57,041 nt of DNA from Flavobacterium sp. HTF. GTDB taxonomy: Bacteria > Bacteroidota > Bacteroidia > Flavobacteriales > Flavobacteriaceae. The stretch lies in NCBI RefSeq assembly GCF_003105115.1, contig NZ_QETH01000024.1, positions 1 to 57,041 on the forward strand, written 5' to 3'. The notes beneath the pieces were generated by a model. The model searched no databases, was not told where the DNA came from, and was given only the letters and a program-made list of their open reading frames with translations. This document shows, piece after piece, positions 8,246-16,866 of the stretch (its first letter is position 1; every line of letters starts with the position of its first letter). A program made the position numbers and the translations under genes.

Positions 8246-10180
8246 ATGATTCAGTTTTCCTCTTCTAAAAATAGATTCTTATCCCTTCTTTTTTTCTTTT
8301 TTCTCAATATAATTACCGCCCAAAAACAACCAAAACTTGAAAATGTCCAGATTGCTTTTCTGTCAGACGTACATTTACAGGATTTGTTCGGGAAATTTTC
8401 TGATACCGATTATCGCGGAATCCTGAATCCGAAAACCGGAAAATACACATTGGTCAGAACGATGGCCTCGCAGCTGCATTCTACGAGAATTTTCAATGAA
8501 AATTATTTTGCCTTTATTGCCGCTTTGGATGATATCGCCAGACGAAAAATAAAATTCGTTGCACTTCCGGGCGACTACACTGACGACGGACAGCCAATCC
8601 ACGTTCGCGGACTGGAAAAAATACTGGATGAATATCAAAAAAAATACGGAATCGAATTTTTTATCACCACCGGAAACCATGATCCGGTCGGGCCGTTTGC
8701 ACAGGAATCAGGAAAAGAAGATTTTTTGGGAAACGAAGGAAAAAGTCAGCCCATTTACAGCAAAGAAGGCATGTACAAACCCAATTTAGAATTCGAACAG
8801 CCGGTTGTAATTACGGCTGATATTGCTAAAATGGGGTATTTGGGCATTACCGACAACCTGAAGGATTTCGGATTTTATCCGGACAAAAAATATAAATTCT
8901 GGTCAACGCCGTTTGCTGCGTATAATAGTCTGGACTATACCTATGCAAAAGCAGAACAGGCAGCCTTATTATCCAACAGGGTGTATGAGGTTGCACCGGG
9001 TTATGAAGTTCCCGATGTAAGTTATGTGGTGGAACCGGTTGAAGGGCTCTGGTTAATGGCAATTGATGGCAATGTTTATATTCCGAAGAAAAATGCAACT
9101 TCAGACCCAAAAGACCCGAAAAATTATGCAGAAGCAAGTACAGGCCACAATAATGTACTTTCGAATAAAAAGCACCTTATCAAATGGGTAGAAGAAATTT
9201 CGCTTGAAGCAAAAAAGCAAGGCAAAACTTTAGTTGCGTTCAGCCATTTCCCGATGATTGATTTTAATGATGACGCTTCCGCGGAAATAAAGGAATTACT
9301 TGGCCCGAATAAATGGCAGTTAAATCGTGTTCCGGTTGAAGAAGTGGCGCAGACTTTTGCAGATGCGGGATTAAAAATCCATTTTGGCGGTCACATGCAC
9401 ATCAACGACACCGGAATTAGGACTTCATCAAAAGGAAACACACTGGTCAATATTCAGACGCCTTCTCTGGCGGCGTATATTCCGGCTTACAAATTACTGA
9501 CCATCAAAAAAGATAATCTGGTCGATATACAAACTATTACAATTGATAAGGTTAAGCGGTATGATGAGCTTTTTGATTTGTATAGAACAGAATATCAGTT
9601 TCTTCAAAGCAAACAAACCAAAGACATCTGGAATATTGATATTCTAAAAACGAAGAATTATCATGATTTTACCGATTTTCATTTAAAAGAATTAGTCCGC
9701 CTGCGTTTCTTGTCAGATGACTGGCCTGTGGCTATTAAGGATTTTATTCTGAATATTTCCGGAGAAGATTTATTGGTTTTGGCGAATATCCAGTCGGATA
9801 AAGATTTTGATGCAATTCTCAAAAGCAAAGAGAATTTCAAAACAGAATGGGCTGCTGCGGAGCAAAAAGCAATTAAAATTTTAGCAGAAAACAATCTGAA
9901 AAAAGAAGATTTTAAAAAATGGAACGGTTATGATTTACTCGTAGATTTTTACCGTTTCAGAAGCGCCGACGAACTGGCTTTAGCAGATGTAGGAGAGAAG
10001 AGAGTTCAGCAATATAAGGTGCTGTACCAATTGTTTCTTGAGAATAACAAAGAAAGTAAGGCACCTTTAAAAAATCAAATGCGTTTGTTTTTTACCATCT
10101 TTAGTAAATTTATGCATGAAGTTCCAGCGGATCATTTTACGGTTGATTTGAAAACAGGGGTGGTTAAAAGTCTGAAGTAA
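8246..10180 (+). CDS. Secreted calcineurin-like metallophosphoesterase
   Basis: Protein of 644 residues with an N-terminal signal peptide (LSLLFFFFLNIITAQ). All five metal-binding blocks of the metallophosphoesterase superfamily are visible: LSDVHLQD, LPGDYTDDGQ, TTGNHDPVG, FSHFPMID and FGGHMHIND. About 200 C-terminal residues after the catalytic domain are not assigned. The predicted product is a periplasmic or surface phosphodiesterase or phosphomonoesterase using a two-metal centre. I chose ATG 8246; a TTG at 8237 lies upstream but would only add three residues. No operon partner; a secreted phospholipase-like gene lies on the other strand beyond a repeat-rich gap. Confidence 0.85.
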   Translation: MIQFSSSKNRFLSLLFFFFLNIITAQKQPKLENVQIAFLSDVHLQDLFGKFSDTDYRGILNPKTGKYTLVRTMASQLHSTRIFNENYFAFIAALDDIARRKIKFVALPGDYTDDGQPIHVRGLEKILDEYQKKYGIEFFITTGNHDPVGPFAQESGKEDFLGNEGKSQPIYSKEGMYKPNLEFEQPVVITADIAKMGYLGITDNLKDFGFYPDKKYKFWSTPFAAYNSLDYTYAKAEQAALLSNRVYEVAPGYEVPDVSYVVEPVEGLWLMAIDGNVYIPKKNATSDPKDPKNYAEASTGHNNVLSNKKHLIKWVEEISLEAKKQGKTLVAFSHFPMIDFNDDASAEIKELLGPNKWQLNRVPVEEVAQTFADAGLKIHFGGHMHINDTGIRTSSKGNTLVNIQTPSLAAYIPAYKLLTIKKDNLVDIQTITIDKVKRYDELFDLYRTEYQFLQSKQTKDIWNIDILKTKNYHDFTDFHLKELVRLRFLSDDWPVAIKDFILNISGEDLLVLANIQSDKDFDAILKSKENFKTEWAAAEQKAIKILAENNLKKEDFKKWNGYDLLVDFYRFRSADELALADVGEKRVQQYKVLYQLFLENNKESKAPLKNQMRLFFTIFSKFMHEVPADHFTVDLKTGVVKSLK

Positions 10181-10652
10181 TTTTAACCGCAAAGAGCGCT
10201 AGGATTTTACGCAAAGTTCGGGAAGTTTTTTTCACGCAGATTTGGCAGATTGAGCAGATTTTTATTCTTATTTTGTGTCATTGCGAGGAACGAAGCAACA
10301 CCACACTAATACGGACACAAAATAGGTACTTCATATATCAACGAATTAATACCGTACCCTCCGGAACTTTACAAACATAATTTCAAAAAAGAGACATAGG
10401 CTCTATCCATTTTGTAGGGATGGATTTTAATCCATCCTATATAAGGCATATTAATATAAATAAAACAAATAAGAATAAAAAAAATCTGCTCAATCTGCCA
10501 AATCTGCGTGAAACAAACCATTTAAAAAAATCAGGTTTCAGGTTTCAAGTTTCAAGTTTCAAGTTTCAGGTTTCAGGTTTCAGGTTTCAAGTTTCAAGTT
10601 TCAAGTTTCACGTTGCCACAAAACCTGAAACCTCAAACCTGAAACAAAAAAA
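10181..10652. repeat. Repeat island: long inverted repeat, REP-like elements, minisatellite
   Basis: A 472-nt gap without a credible gene. An imperfect inverted repeat of about 40 nt has its left arm at 10231-10270 and its right arm at 10470-10512 (right arm with three extra A). Between them lie a CATTGCGAGGAACGAAGCAA element (10279-10298), of a kind scattered in Flavobacterium genomes, and a hairpin GGATGGATT/AATCCATCC at 10418-10437. From 10531 to 10610 a tandem array of 7-nt GTTTCAG/GTTTCAA units occurs, followed by reverse-complement copies at 10622-10645. An open frame across the array is only the translation of the repeat. Confidence 0.8.
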
Positions 10653-11705
10653 CTATTTAACCGGATTCACTCTCACATAACTCCCGTCATCATATTTGAC
10701 CTGATAAGGCGAGTTAAAAAAAGTACTTGGCAGATAATAATCGGTTGTAATGATTTGCGCGCCGGATTTTTTGGCTGCTTCAAAATGCGAGTAGTCGTTT
10801 GCTCTTGCTTCTTTAGTATCAGAATCAGCTCTGGTACGAATGATATATCCCTTTTTCACCAAATCGGCAATTTCAGGATCCTCAGCGTTATTTCTGAACA
10901 TTGCTGCCGCTTCCGGTTTTCCAGGTTCTGCGTTTATAAAAACGGCGCGTCCTTTTAGGGACGGATGATTTAATGCGTACAAATCTCTTTTTGCGCCGTT
11001 GTTGTCTAACAGAAAGAAAAATTTTCCTTTGGCTTTTTTTAGTGTTGGCCAATTGCCTTTTAAAACAGCTTCTTCAAGCGTATTGTATTTTCCTCTCACC
11101 ATATCCGGCGTGATTAGTTTATTCCCCAGACCTTTACGAAGTTCTTTATCCAAAGCGTCGAATAATTCAGGGGTAAATTTCTCCGCTTTCGTCCCTAAGA
11201 AACTATCATCATCTTTTGGTTCTAAAGTGATAAAAACCGGAATATGATCAGGGTTGGCATCAGACCATTTTTTTAGCTCTGCAAGACAGCCTTGAAGTGT
11301 GTAGCAGGAAGTCCTGAAATCAATATCAATCATATGGAAAACCTTAAAACCCGGTTTTTTCATTTCTCCATCTGGATCATAAGCCTCTTGTGATTTTGCG
11401 AGATCCAAACCTTTTGGATGTGCAAATTTCCCACCTTTAGGATCGCCCTGAATATCAATTTCAAGATTTCGCAAGCCTTTGTTTAGCTGGTCAGTAAGGG
11501 AAATATGCGTGTATTGCAATCCTTTTAAAGAACGCGTCGTGTCTTTTGCCTGAATTAAATTGTATAAATCTGTTTCGATGGCATGTCGGTAACTATTGTG
11601 TGAACCAATTACCTGTATCTGATTAAGTTTTAGGTTGTCGTCTTGTAGCTGCGCGCTGCAATGTATAGTGCCCGCAAGAAATAATGTAAACAGAATTTGT
11701 TTCAT
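10653..11705 (-). CDS. Secreted Ca2+-dependent phosphoinositide-specific phospholipase C family protein
   Basis: Protein of 350 residues with signal peptide (MKQILFTLFLAGTIHCSAQ). The TIM-barrel PI-PLC-like motifs are present: IGSHNSYRHA (first catalytic His region), LRNLEIDIQGDP (metal-binding E/D), FHMIDIDFRTSC (second His region), VFITLEPKDD and FFFLLDNN. It matches the family named Ca2+-dependent phosphoinositide-specific phospholipase C. The predicted reaction is cleavage of a phosphodiester in a phosphoinositide or related glycerophosphodiester outside the cytosol. It ends right at the repeat island, and the sigma-factor/SusCD locus lies divergently upstream. The substrate is inferred from the family only. 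Confidence 0.85.
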   Translation of the reverse strand: MKQILFTLFLAGTIHCSAQLQDDNLKLNQIQVIGSHNSYRHAIETDLYNLIQAKDTTRSLKGLQYTHISLTDQLNKGLRNLEIDIQGDPKGGKFAHPKGLDLAKSQEAYDPDGEMKKPGFKVFHMIDIDFRTSCYTLQGCLAELKKWSDANPDHIPVFITLEPKDDDSFLGTKAEKFTPELFDALDKELRKGLGNKLITPDMVRGKYNTLEEAVLKGNWPTLKKAKGKFFFLLDNNGAKRDLYALNHPSLKGRAVFINAEPGKPEAAAMFRNNAEDPEIADLVKKGYIIRTRADSDTKEARANDYSHFEAAKKSGAQIITTDYYLPSTFFNSPYQVKYDDGSYVRVNPVK

Positions 11706-11979
11706 GATTTGAAATTGAAGTTTGTAATAATTGAAAAAGGGAAAGGGAAGAAGAGCTGAGAATACTGCCGCTTTTTGGAATTACTAAATTAAAATCGGAA
11801 TCTGGTTTTTGTGTTAGTTTAAAAAAAAGAAATCGCAAACAGATTATCATTTCTCAGACAAAAAAGTAGTATTACTACAGCAAAAGAATCCTTTATTTAA
11901 TTTAAACTTAACCTTCAGGCAAAAAGCATTGGTATAACATTTTATTATTTTACACTATAAATGAACCGTAAATTTTGCT

Positions 11980-12510
11980 ATGAATAACCCTGAAATTTTT
12001 GAGAAAACGTATACCGAATACTGGAAAAAGTTAAATGCTTTTTCGTATACAATGACTCAGGATAAAGACTTGGCGCAGAACATAGTTCAGGATGTTTTTA
12101 TTGATTTGTGGGAGAGAAGAGAAGAGCTGAACATAAATGCAATTGAACCTTATTTGTTTCGTGCGGTAAAAAACCAGGTTTTCAGACATTATCAGAATAA
12201 TCGTTTTGATAAGACGATTTTAGAAGATAAATTCGAAGATTACATTATCGACAATTTTACGTCGATTGATCCTGAAGTTATGGATCTGCTTTATTCCTTA
12301 TTAGAGAAACTTCCTGAAAAAAGAAAAGAGGTTTTATTAATGTATAAATTTCAGGATATGTCTATAGATCAGATTGCTTCTGAACTTGGATTATCCAAAC
12401 AAACCGTCAAAAATCAGATTTCTTCCGGATTAAAACAATTGCGCGAAGGCCTGAAAGATCTGGCCTGGATGGCTCCTTATATTATTTTGCATCAAAATTT
12501 TTTAAAATAA
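11980..12510 (+). CDS. ECF RNA polymerase sigma factor (FecI type)
   Basis: Protein of 176 residues. Region 2 spans about 5-75 (YWKKLNAFSYTMTQDKDLAQNIVQDVFIDLWERRE, the D-A-E-D-x-VQ-x-F-type core). Region 4 spans 110-165 (LLEKLPEKRKEVLLMYKFQDMSIDQIASELGLSKQTVKNQISSGLKQLRE). It directs polymerase to a small set of promoters, here presumably the downstream susC/susD genes, once released by the anti-sigma encoded next. The order sigma, anti-sigma, SusC with STN domain, SusD is the standard Bacteroidota cell-surface signalling arrangement. Confidence 0.93.
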   Translation: MNNPEIFEKTYTEYWKKLNAFSYTMTQDKDLAQNIVQDVFIDLWERREELNINAIEPYLFRAVKNQVFRHYQNNRFDKTILEDKFEDYIIDNFTSIDPEVMDLLYSLLEKLPEKRKEVLLMYKFQDMSIDQIASELGLSKQTVKNQISSGLKQLREGLKDLAWMAPYIILHQNFLK

Positions 12511-12588
12511 CTTTTCGCTAACGGTTTCATAATATTTGCGGATAGTACGATTCCTCATTTCCTGTACTTGTATATAACAACAAGTATT

Positions 12589-13512
12589 ATGGTAAAAAGA
12601 ATTAAGCACAGTTTAGAATATCTTATAAATAAAAGTGTTCAGAATAAAACGTCAAAAGCAGAAGAAAACCTGTTAGATCATTTTGCTTTTACAGAATATA
12701 AAAATGCAAAATGGGATGAAGCTTCGATGGGGAACAGCGACGAAGTTTCTAAAAATATATATGAAAGTATTCAGCTTCGAATAGAGAAGAAAAAAACTTT
12801 TAAACCGTATTTTAAATATATGGCTGCTGCCAGTATTCTTTTTCTTGTTGGTCTGGGGATTCTTTATAAACCGAATGTATCAGACGAAAAACAGTTTACA
12901 TTAAAAACTACATCCTCTCCAAAATCAGTGAGACTGAGCGATGGTTCGAAAATTTATCTGGCAGCAAATTCTTCATTTCAATACCCTGCACAATTTAGCG
13001 GAGAAGAAAGAAAGGTGTCCTTATTAAAAGGAAACGCTTTTTTTGAAGTAACCAAAGATAAAAAACACCCTTTTATTATCGAGTCCGGCGAGATTAAAAC
13101 CAGAGTTGTCGGGACTTCATTCCATATTCAGTTTTCAAAATCAAAATGTGAAGTAATTGTGGTAACCGGAAAAGTAAATGTTTCTGCAAAAGGGCAAAGC
13201 ATTGATCTGGTTCCGAATGAAGAAGCTTTGTTTGTTGATAAAAAGCTAACCAGGCTTCCGGTTGATAAATTTCTTTCGATCAATTGGTACACAACAGATA
13301 TAACGCTAAACCAGGCGACCTTAAAACAGGTAATTACCATTTTACAATATAAATACGGAGTAACCTTTGAGTGTAAAAACCAGGCTGCGCTGACTATGCC
13401 GGTAACCGTTTTTATAGAAAAGAATGCTTCGCTGGAAAGTGTCTTAAAGCAAATAAACTATATCACAAACCTAAAATTCAATATATATGACGGAATAGTA
13501 CAAGTGAACTAA
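12589..13512 (+). CDS. FecR-type anti-sigma factor
   Basis: Protein of 307 residues. A cytosolic N-terminal part (1-80) is followed by one membrane segment (about 84-103, YMAAASILFLVGLGILY), then the periplasmic FecR domain (KSVRLSDGSKIYLAANSSFQYPAQF ... VVGTSFHIQF) and a C-terminal domain of the DUF4974 type (INWYTTDITLNQATLKQVITILQYKYGVTFEC). It receives the signal from the STN domain of the SusC-type receptor and releases the sigma factor. I chose ATG 12589, which gives a normal FecR start (MVKRIKHSLEYL), over an upstream in-frame ATG at 12568. Confidence 0.92.
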   Translation: MVKRIKHSLEYLINKSVQNKTSKAEENLLDHFAFTEYKNAKWDEASMGNSDEVSKNIYESIQLRIEKKKTFKPYFKYMAAASILFLVGLGILYKPNVSDEKQFTLKTTSSPKSVRLSDGSKIYLAANSSFQYPAQFSGEERKVSLLKGNAFFEVTKDKKHPFIIESGEIKTRVVGTSFHIQFSKSKCEVIVVTGKVNVSAKGQSIDLVPNEEALFVDKKLTRLPVDKFLSINWYTTDITLNQATLKQVITILQYKYGVTFECKNQAALTMPVTVFIEKNASLESVLKQINYITNLKFNIYDGIVQVN

Positions 13513-13523
13513 AAACAAAAAAA

Positions 13524-13544
13524 GCAGTTGCTGAGAACAACTGC
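13524..13544 (+). promoter_or_regulatory. Hairpin between fecR-like and susC-like genes
   Basis: GCAGTTG and CAACTGC, 7-bp arms with a 7-nt loop, in the 72-nt gap before the SusC-type gene. There is no T-run behind it, so it may adjust transcript ends or stability between the regulator genes and the highly expressed susC/susD part rather than fully terminate. Confidence 0.45.
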
Positions 13545-13584
13545 CAATTAATAATTAAGTATCGAAAAACCAATAACTTAAATC

Positions 13585-16500
13585 ATGTATTTTAAACTTA
13601 CCAATTTAAATCTAAAAAGTATCCTCTTTTTAGCCCTGACATTACTGTCGTTTCAAAGCGGTTTCAGTACAAACAATTTTGTTAAAAATTCAAAAGTAGA
13701 AAATAAAATAGAAAAAGCAACTTTAGTTTCTATTTTTTCAAAATTGAGCAAACAGACCGATTACAAATTCAGCTACGGACAAGCTATTATTTCTGATAAT
13801 ACAGCTTATACTGTAAATTACAGTAATGAATCTGTTGCTTTAATTTTAAGTGACCTTTCTAAAAAAGCTAATTTCAATTACAACATCAACGGGAAATTAG
13901 TTTTAATACAAAAAACGACTACAGTAAAAACTTCAAAAGCAGAAGCAAAAATTACGGTAAAAGGAAAAATTATTGACGAAAACGGAGTGCCAATTCCGGG
14001 TGTAACCGTTTTAGAAGCCAATACAAAAAATACTGCTGTTACTAATTTTGACGGAGAATTTGAACTTTCTGTAAATGAAGGGACAACTCTTGAAGTTTCT
14101 TATTTAGGTTATAAAACCAAAACGTTGGCAGCGCAAAAGAGTTTTATGACGATTCAGCTGGAGCCAAATACTTCTGAATTGAGCGAGGTGCTGATTGTTG
14201 GTTACGGAAAACAATCTAAAAAAGATGTTACCGGAGCAGTTACACAATTAGAAGCGGGTAATTTTAAGCAAGGGGTAAATGTTTCTGTAGATAATTTAAT
14301 TCAGGGAAAAGTTGCGGGTGTACGTGTAGTTAACACAAGTGGTGAGCCCGGAGCAGGAGTAAACGTTACCATTAGAGGGGTTGGTTCTATCAGAAGCGGT
14401 AGTACACCTTTATTTGTTGTAGACGGAATGCCATTGACAAATGATGATGTGAGTCCAACCGGAAGTAATGTCGGATTTGGAAATTCATCTGCAAAAAATC
14501 CGTTAAACTTTTTAAATACAAGTGATATCGAATCGATTACAGTTCTTAAAGATGCTTCTGCAGCTGCCATTTACGGTGCAAGAGGATCAAACGGGGTTGT
14601 TTTGGTTACGACTAAAAAAGGTTCAAAAGGAGAAGGAACACTGACTCTTGATTCTTATATGGGAATTTCAAAAGTAGCTAAAAAATTAGATGTTTTAAGT
14701 GCATCTGAATACAGAGGAGCGATTAAAGATCCTGCTTTTGATCACGGTGGAAACACAGACTGGCAGGACGTAATTTACAGAAGTGCTATTACTACAAATA
14801 ATGCACTGTCTTTTGCAAAACAAACAGAAACAGGAAATTATTATGCATCTCTTGCACAAATGGATCAGGAAGGAATTATCCGTAACAGTAATTTCAAACG
14901 TCTTTCGGGTAGAATTAATGCTGCCGAATCATTTTTAGATAATAAACGTTTAAAATTAAAAATGAACCTGACTGCAAGTGAAACTAAAGATGATGGTGTT
15001 CCTACAAGTGATGACGGTGGTTCTAACGGACAATTAATTGTTCATACCTTAATGGCAAACCCGACAAGATCTGTTTTTGATGCAGATGGAAAATATACGA
15101 ATTTCAACATGAACGCTCATTATAATCCGGCTTACTTATTAAGCATTTATGAGGATCAGACACGTACGTTGAGAGTTTTAGGAAATTTAGAGGCTTCTTT
15201 CAGAATTATTGACGGATTGGAATATAAATTAAACGTTGGTATCGACCGTTCTTCTGCAGAAAGAAATACGACTATTTATCCAAACCTTACCGATTTGAAT
15301 CCAAAAGGAAAATATGTTCAAAATAATTTAGATTCTAAGAACTCTTTGATTGAGCATTATCTGACTTATAACTTATTACTGGACAAACATAAATTTGAGG
15401 TTTTGGGAGGTTTCTCATATCAAAAATTTGAAAAATCAGGAACAAGTTTCAGTATTGACGGAATTTCTGCTCAGGGAGTTGGTATAAAACCATCAATTAA
15501 TCCGGGATTTGCAGGACTACAATCAGGAACTACAGGTTATGCCCAGGAAAATGAATTGCAATCGTATTTTGGAAGATTGAATTATTCATTTAATGAAAAA
15601 TATCTTTTAACGGCTTCAATGAGAGCTGACGGTTCGACTCGTTTTGGTGATAATAACAAATACGGTTACTTTCCTTCATTTGCTTTGGGATGGAATATTT
15701 CTAAAGAAAGTTTCTTACAGGATTCAGCCGCTATCAATAACTTAAAACTTAGAGCGAGCTGGGGACAAACAGGAAACCAGGAAGTTCAGAACAAACTTAC
15801 TAAGGCAAGTTATTCTTTGTCAGGCCCGGACGGATATTACTTATATGATGATTTAAATCTGGTAAACGGAGTTTCTGTAACCAGAACAGCAAATCCTGAT
15901 TTGAAATGGGAAGTGGTTACGCAATACAATTTAGGTCTTGATTTCAATTTATGGAATGACAAATTGTACGGAACTCTTGATTATTTCAACAAAACAACAA
16001 CAGATGCGATTTTGAATGTTCCTTCAAGTCCTTTAAAACCAACTACAACGGTATGGACAAATATTGACGGAAAAATCGTTAACAAAGGTTTTGAGTTTAT
16101 GTTAGGTTCAAAAATAATTGACACTAAAGATTTTAGCTGGAATGTTGATGTGAACGGAGCCACATTAAGCAATAAAATTGAAGATTTACCGGTTTCAGAA
16201 ATCTTAACAGGAACTATTTCAGGACCTGGACAATCGGGAGTAAATGCGAACATTTACAAAAGTGGTTACGCAGCAGGTTCATTTTATTTACTGGAACATA
16301 CCGGATTTGATGCTAAAGGCGGTAATGTTTTTAAAGATCAAAACGGAGACGGTAAAATTGATAACAGCGACAGAGTGATTATCGAAGGAGCTTTGCCAAC
16401 TTTTTACTACGGTTTTAATAGCGATATGAGATACAAAAACTTTAGTTTTTCATTCTCAATCATTGGACAGACAGGAGGTTATTTGTTAAACAATACAGGA

Positions 16501-16863
16501 TTGAATGCATTAAACATCAATAACCTGGCTTCTGACAGAAACGTTGCAACAGGTTACTATGAGTCTGGTGCAAATCCTGCAAACTCACCAATTTTATCTA
16601 CGCTTTTCTTAGAAAAGTCTGATTTTATCAGATTGAATGCAGCTCGTATTGGTTACAATTTTGATTTAAAAAATCTGAGCTGGATCAACGGATTAACACT
16701 TTACGTAACAGGAAATAACCTGATTACCATCACGAACTATACAGGGTATGATCCGTTAATCAACAGTCCGAAATCAAACGGAGGAAACCAATCTATCGGT
16801 ATAGATTACGCTGCTTACCCAACTTCGAGAACGTTCAGTTTTGGAGCAACTTTAAAATTATAA
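13585..16863 (+). CDS. SusC/RagA-type TonB-dependent receptor with STN signalling domain
   Basis: Protein of 1092 residues. Signal peptide 1-28; STN (secretin/TonB N-terminal) domain about 40-108 ending in NGKLVLIQK; CarboxypepD_reg-like domain 122-200 (VKGKIIDENGVPIPGVTVLEA); SusC signature VGYGKQSKKDVTGAV at 206-220; plug domain to about 335 (LKDASAAAIYGARGSNGVVLV); 22-strand barrel to the C-terminal aromatic-rich strand. It imports a substrate, usually an oligosaccharide or peptide, through the outer membrane using TonB energy, in complex with the SusD protein. The STN domain explains the adjacent FecI/FecR pair. No glycosidase or sulfatase is next to it, so the substrate is open. Confidence 0.94.
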   Translation: MYFKLTNLNLKSILFLALTLLSFQSGFSTNNFVKNSKVENKIEKATLVSIFSKLSKQTDYKFSYGQAIISDNTAYTVNYSNESVALILSDLSKKANFNYNINGKLVLIQKTTTVKTSKAEAKITVKGKIIDENGVPIPGVTVLEANTKNTAVTNFDGEFELSVNEGTTLEVSYLGYKTKTLAAQKSFMTIQLEPNTSELSEVLIVGYGKQSKKDVTGAVTQLEAGNFKQGVNVSVDNLIQGKVAGVRVVNTSGEPGAGVNVTIRGVGSIRSGSTPLFVVDGMPLTNDDVSPTGSNVGFGNSSAKNPLNFLNTSDIESITVLKDASAAAIYGARGSNGVVLVTTKKGSKGEGTLTLDSYMGISKVAKKLDVLSASEYRGAIKDPAFDHGGNTDWQDVIYRSAITTNNALSFAKQTETGNYYASLAQMDQEGIIRNSNFKRLSGRINAAESFLDNKRLKLKMNLTASETKDDGVPTSDDGGSNGQLIVHTLMANPTRSVFDADGKYTNFNMNAHYNPAYLLSIYEDQTRTLRVLGNLEASFRIIDGLEYKLNVGIDRSSAERNTTIYPNLTDLNPKGKYVQNNLDSKNSLIEHYLTYNLLLDKHKFEVLGGFSYQKFEKSGTSFSIDGISAQGVGIKPSINPGFAGLQSGTTGYAQENELQSYFGRLNYSFNEKYLLTASMRADGSTRFGDNNKYGYFPSFALGWNISKESFLQDSAAINNLKLRASWGQTGNQEVQNKLTKASYSLSGPDGYYLYDDLNLVNGVSVTRTANPDLKWEVVTQYNLGLDFNLWNDKLYGTLDYFNKTTTDAILNVPSSPLKPTTTVWTNIDGKIVNKGFEFMLGSKIIDTKDFSWNVDVNGATLSNKIEDLPVSEILTGTISGPGQSGVNANIYKSGYAAGSFYLLEHTGFDAKGGNVFKDQNGDGKIDNSDRVIIEGALPTFYYGFNSDMRYKNFSFSFSIIGQTGGYLLNNTGLNALNINNLASDRNVATGYYESGANPANSPILSTLFLEKSDFIRLNAARIGYNFDLKNLSWINGLTLYVTGNNLITITNYTGYDPLINSPKSNGGNQSIGIDYAAYPTSRTFSFGATLKL

Positions 16864-16866
16864 ATC

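Noticed and set aside
10531..10645. CRISPR array
   Set aside because: Units are 7 nt, directly adjacent and without unique spacers, and no cas gene is present.
10420..10680. Open reading frame of 86 codons across the GTTTCA repeats
   Set aside because: Its protein is the translation of the 7-nt tandem repeat (FQVSSFKFQVSGF-like) and it has no credible start context; treated as repeat only.
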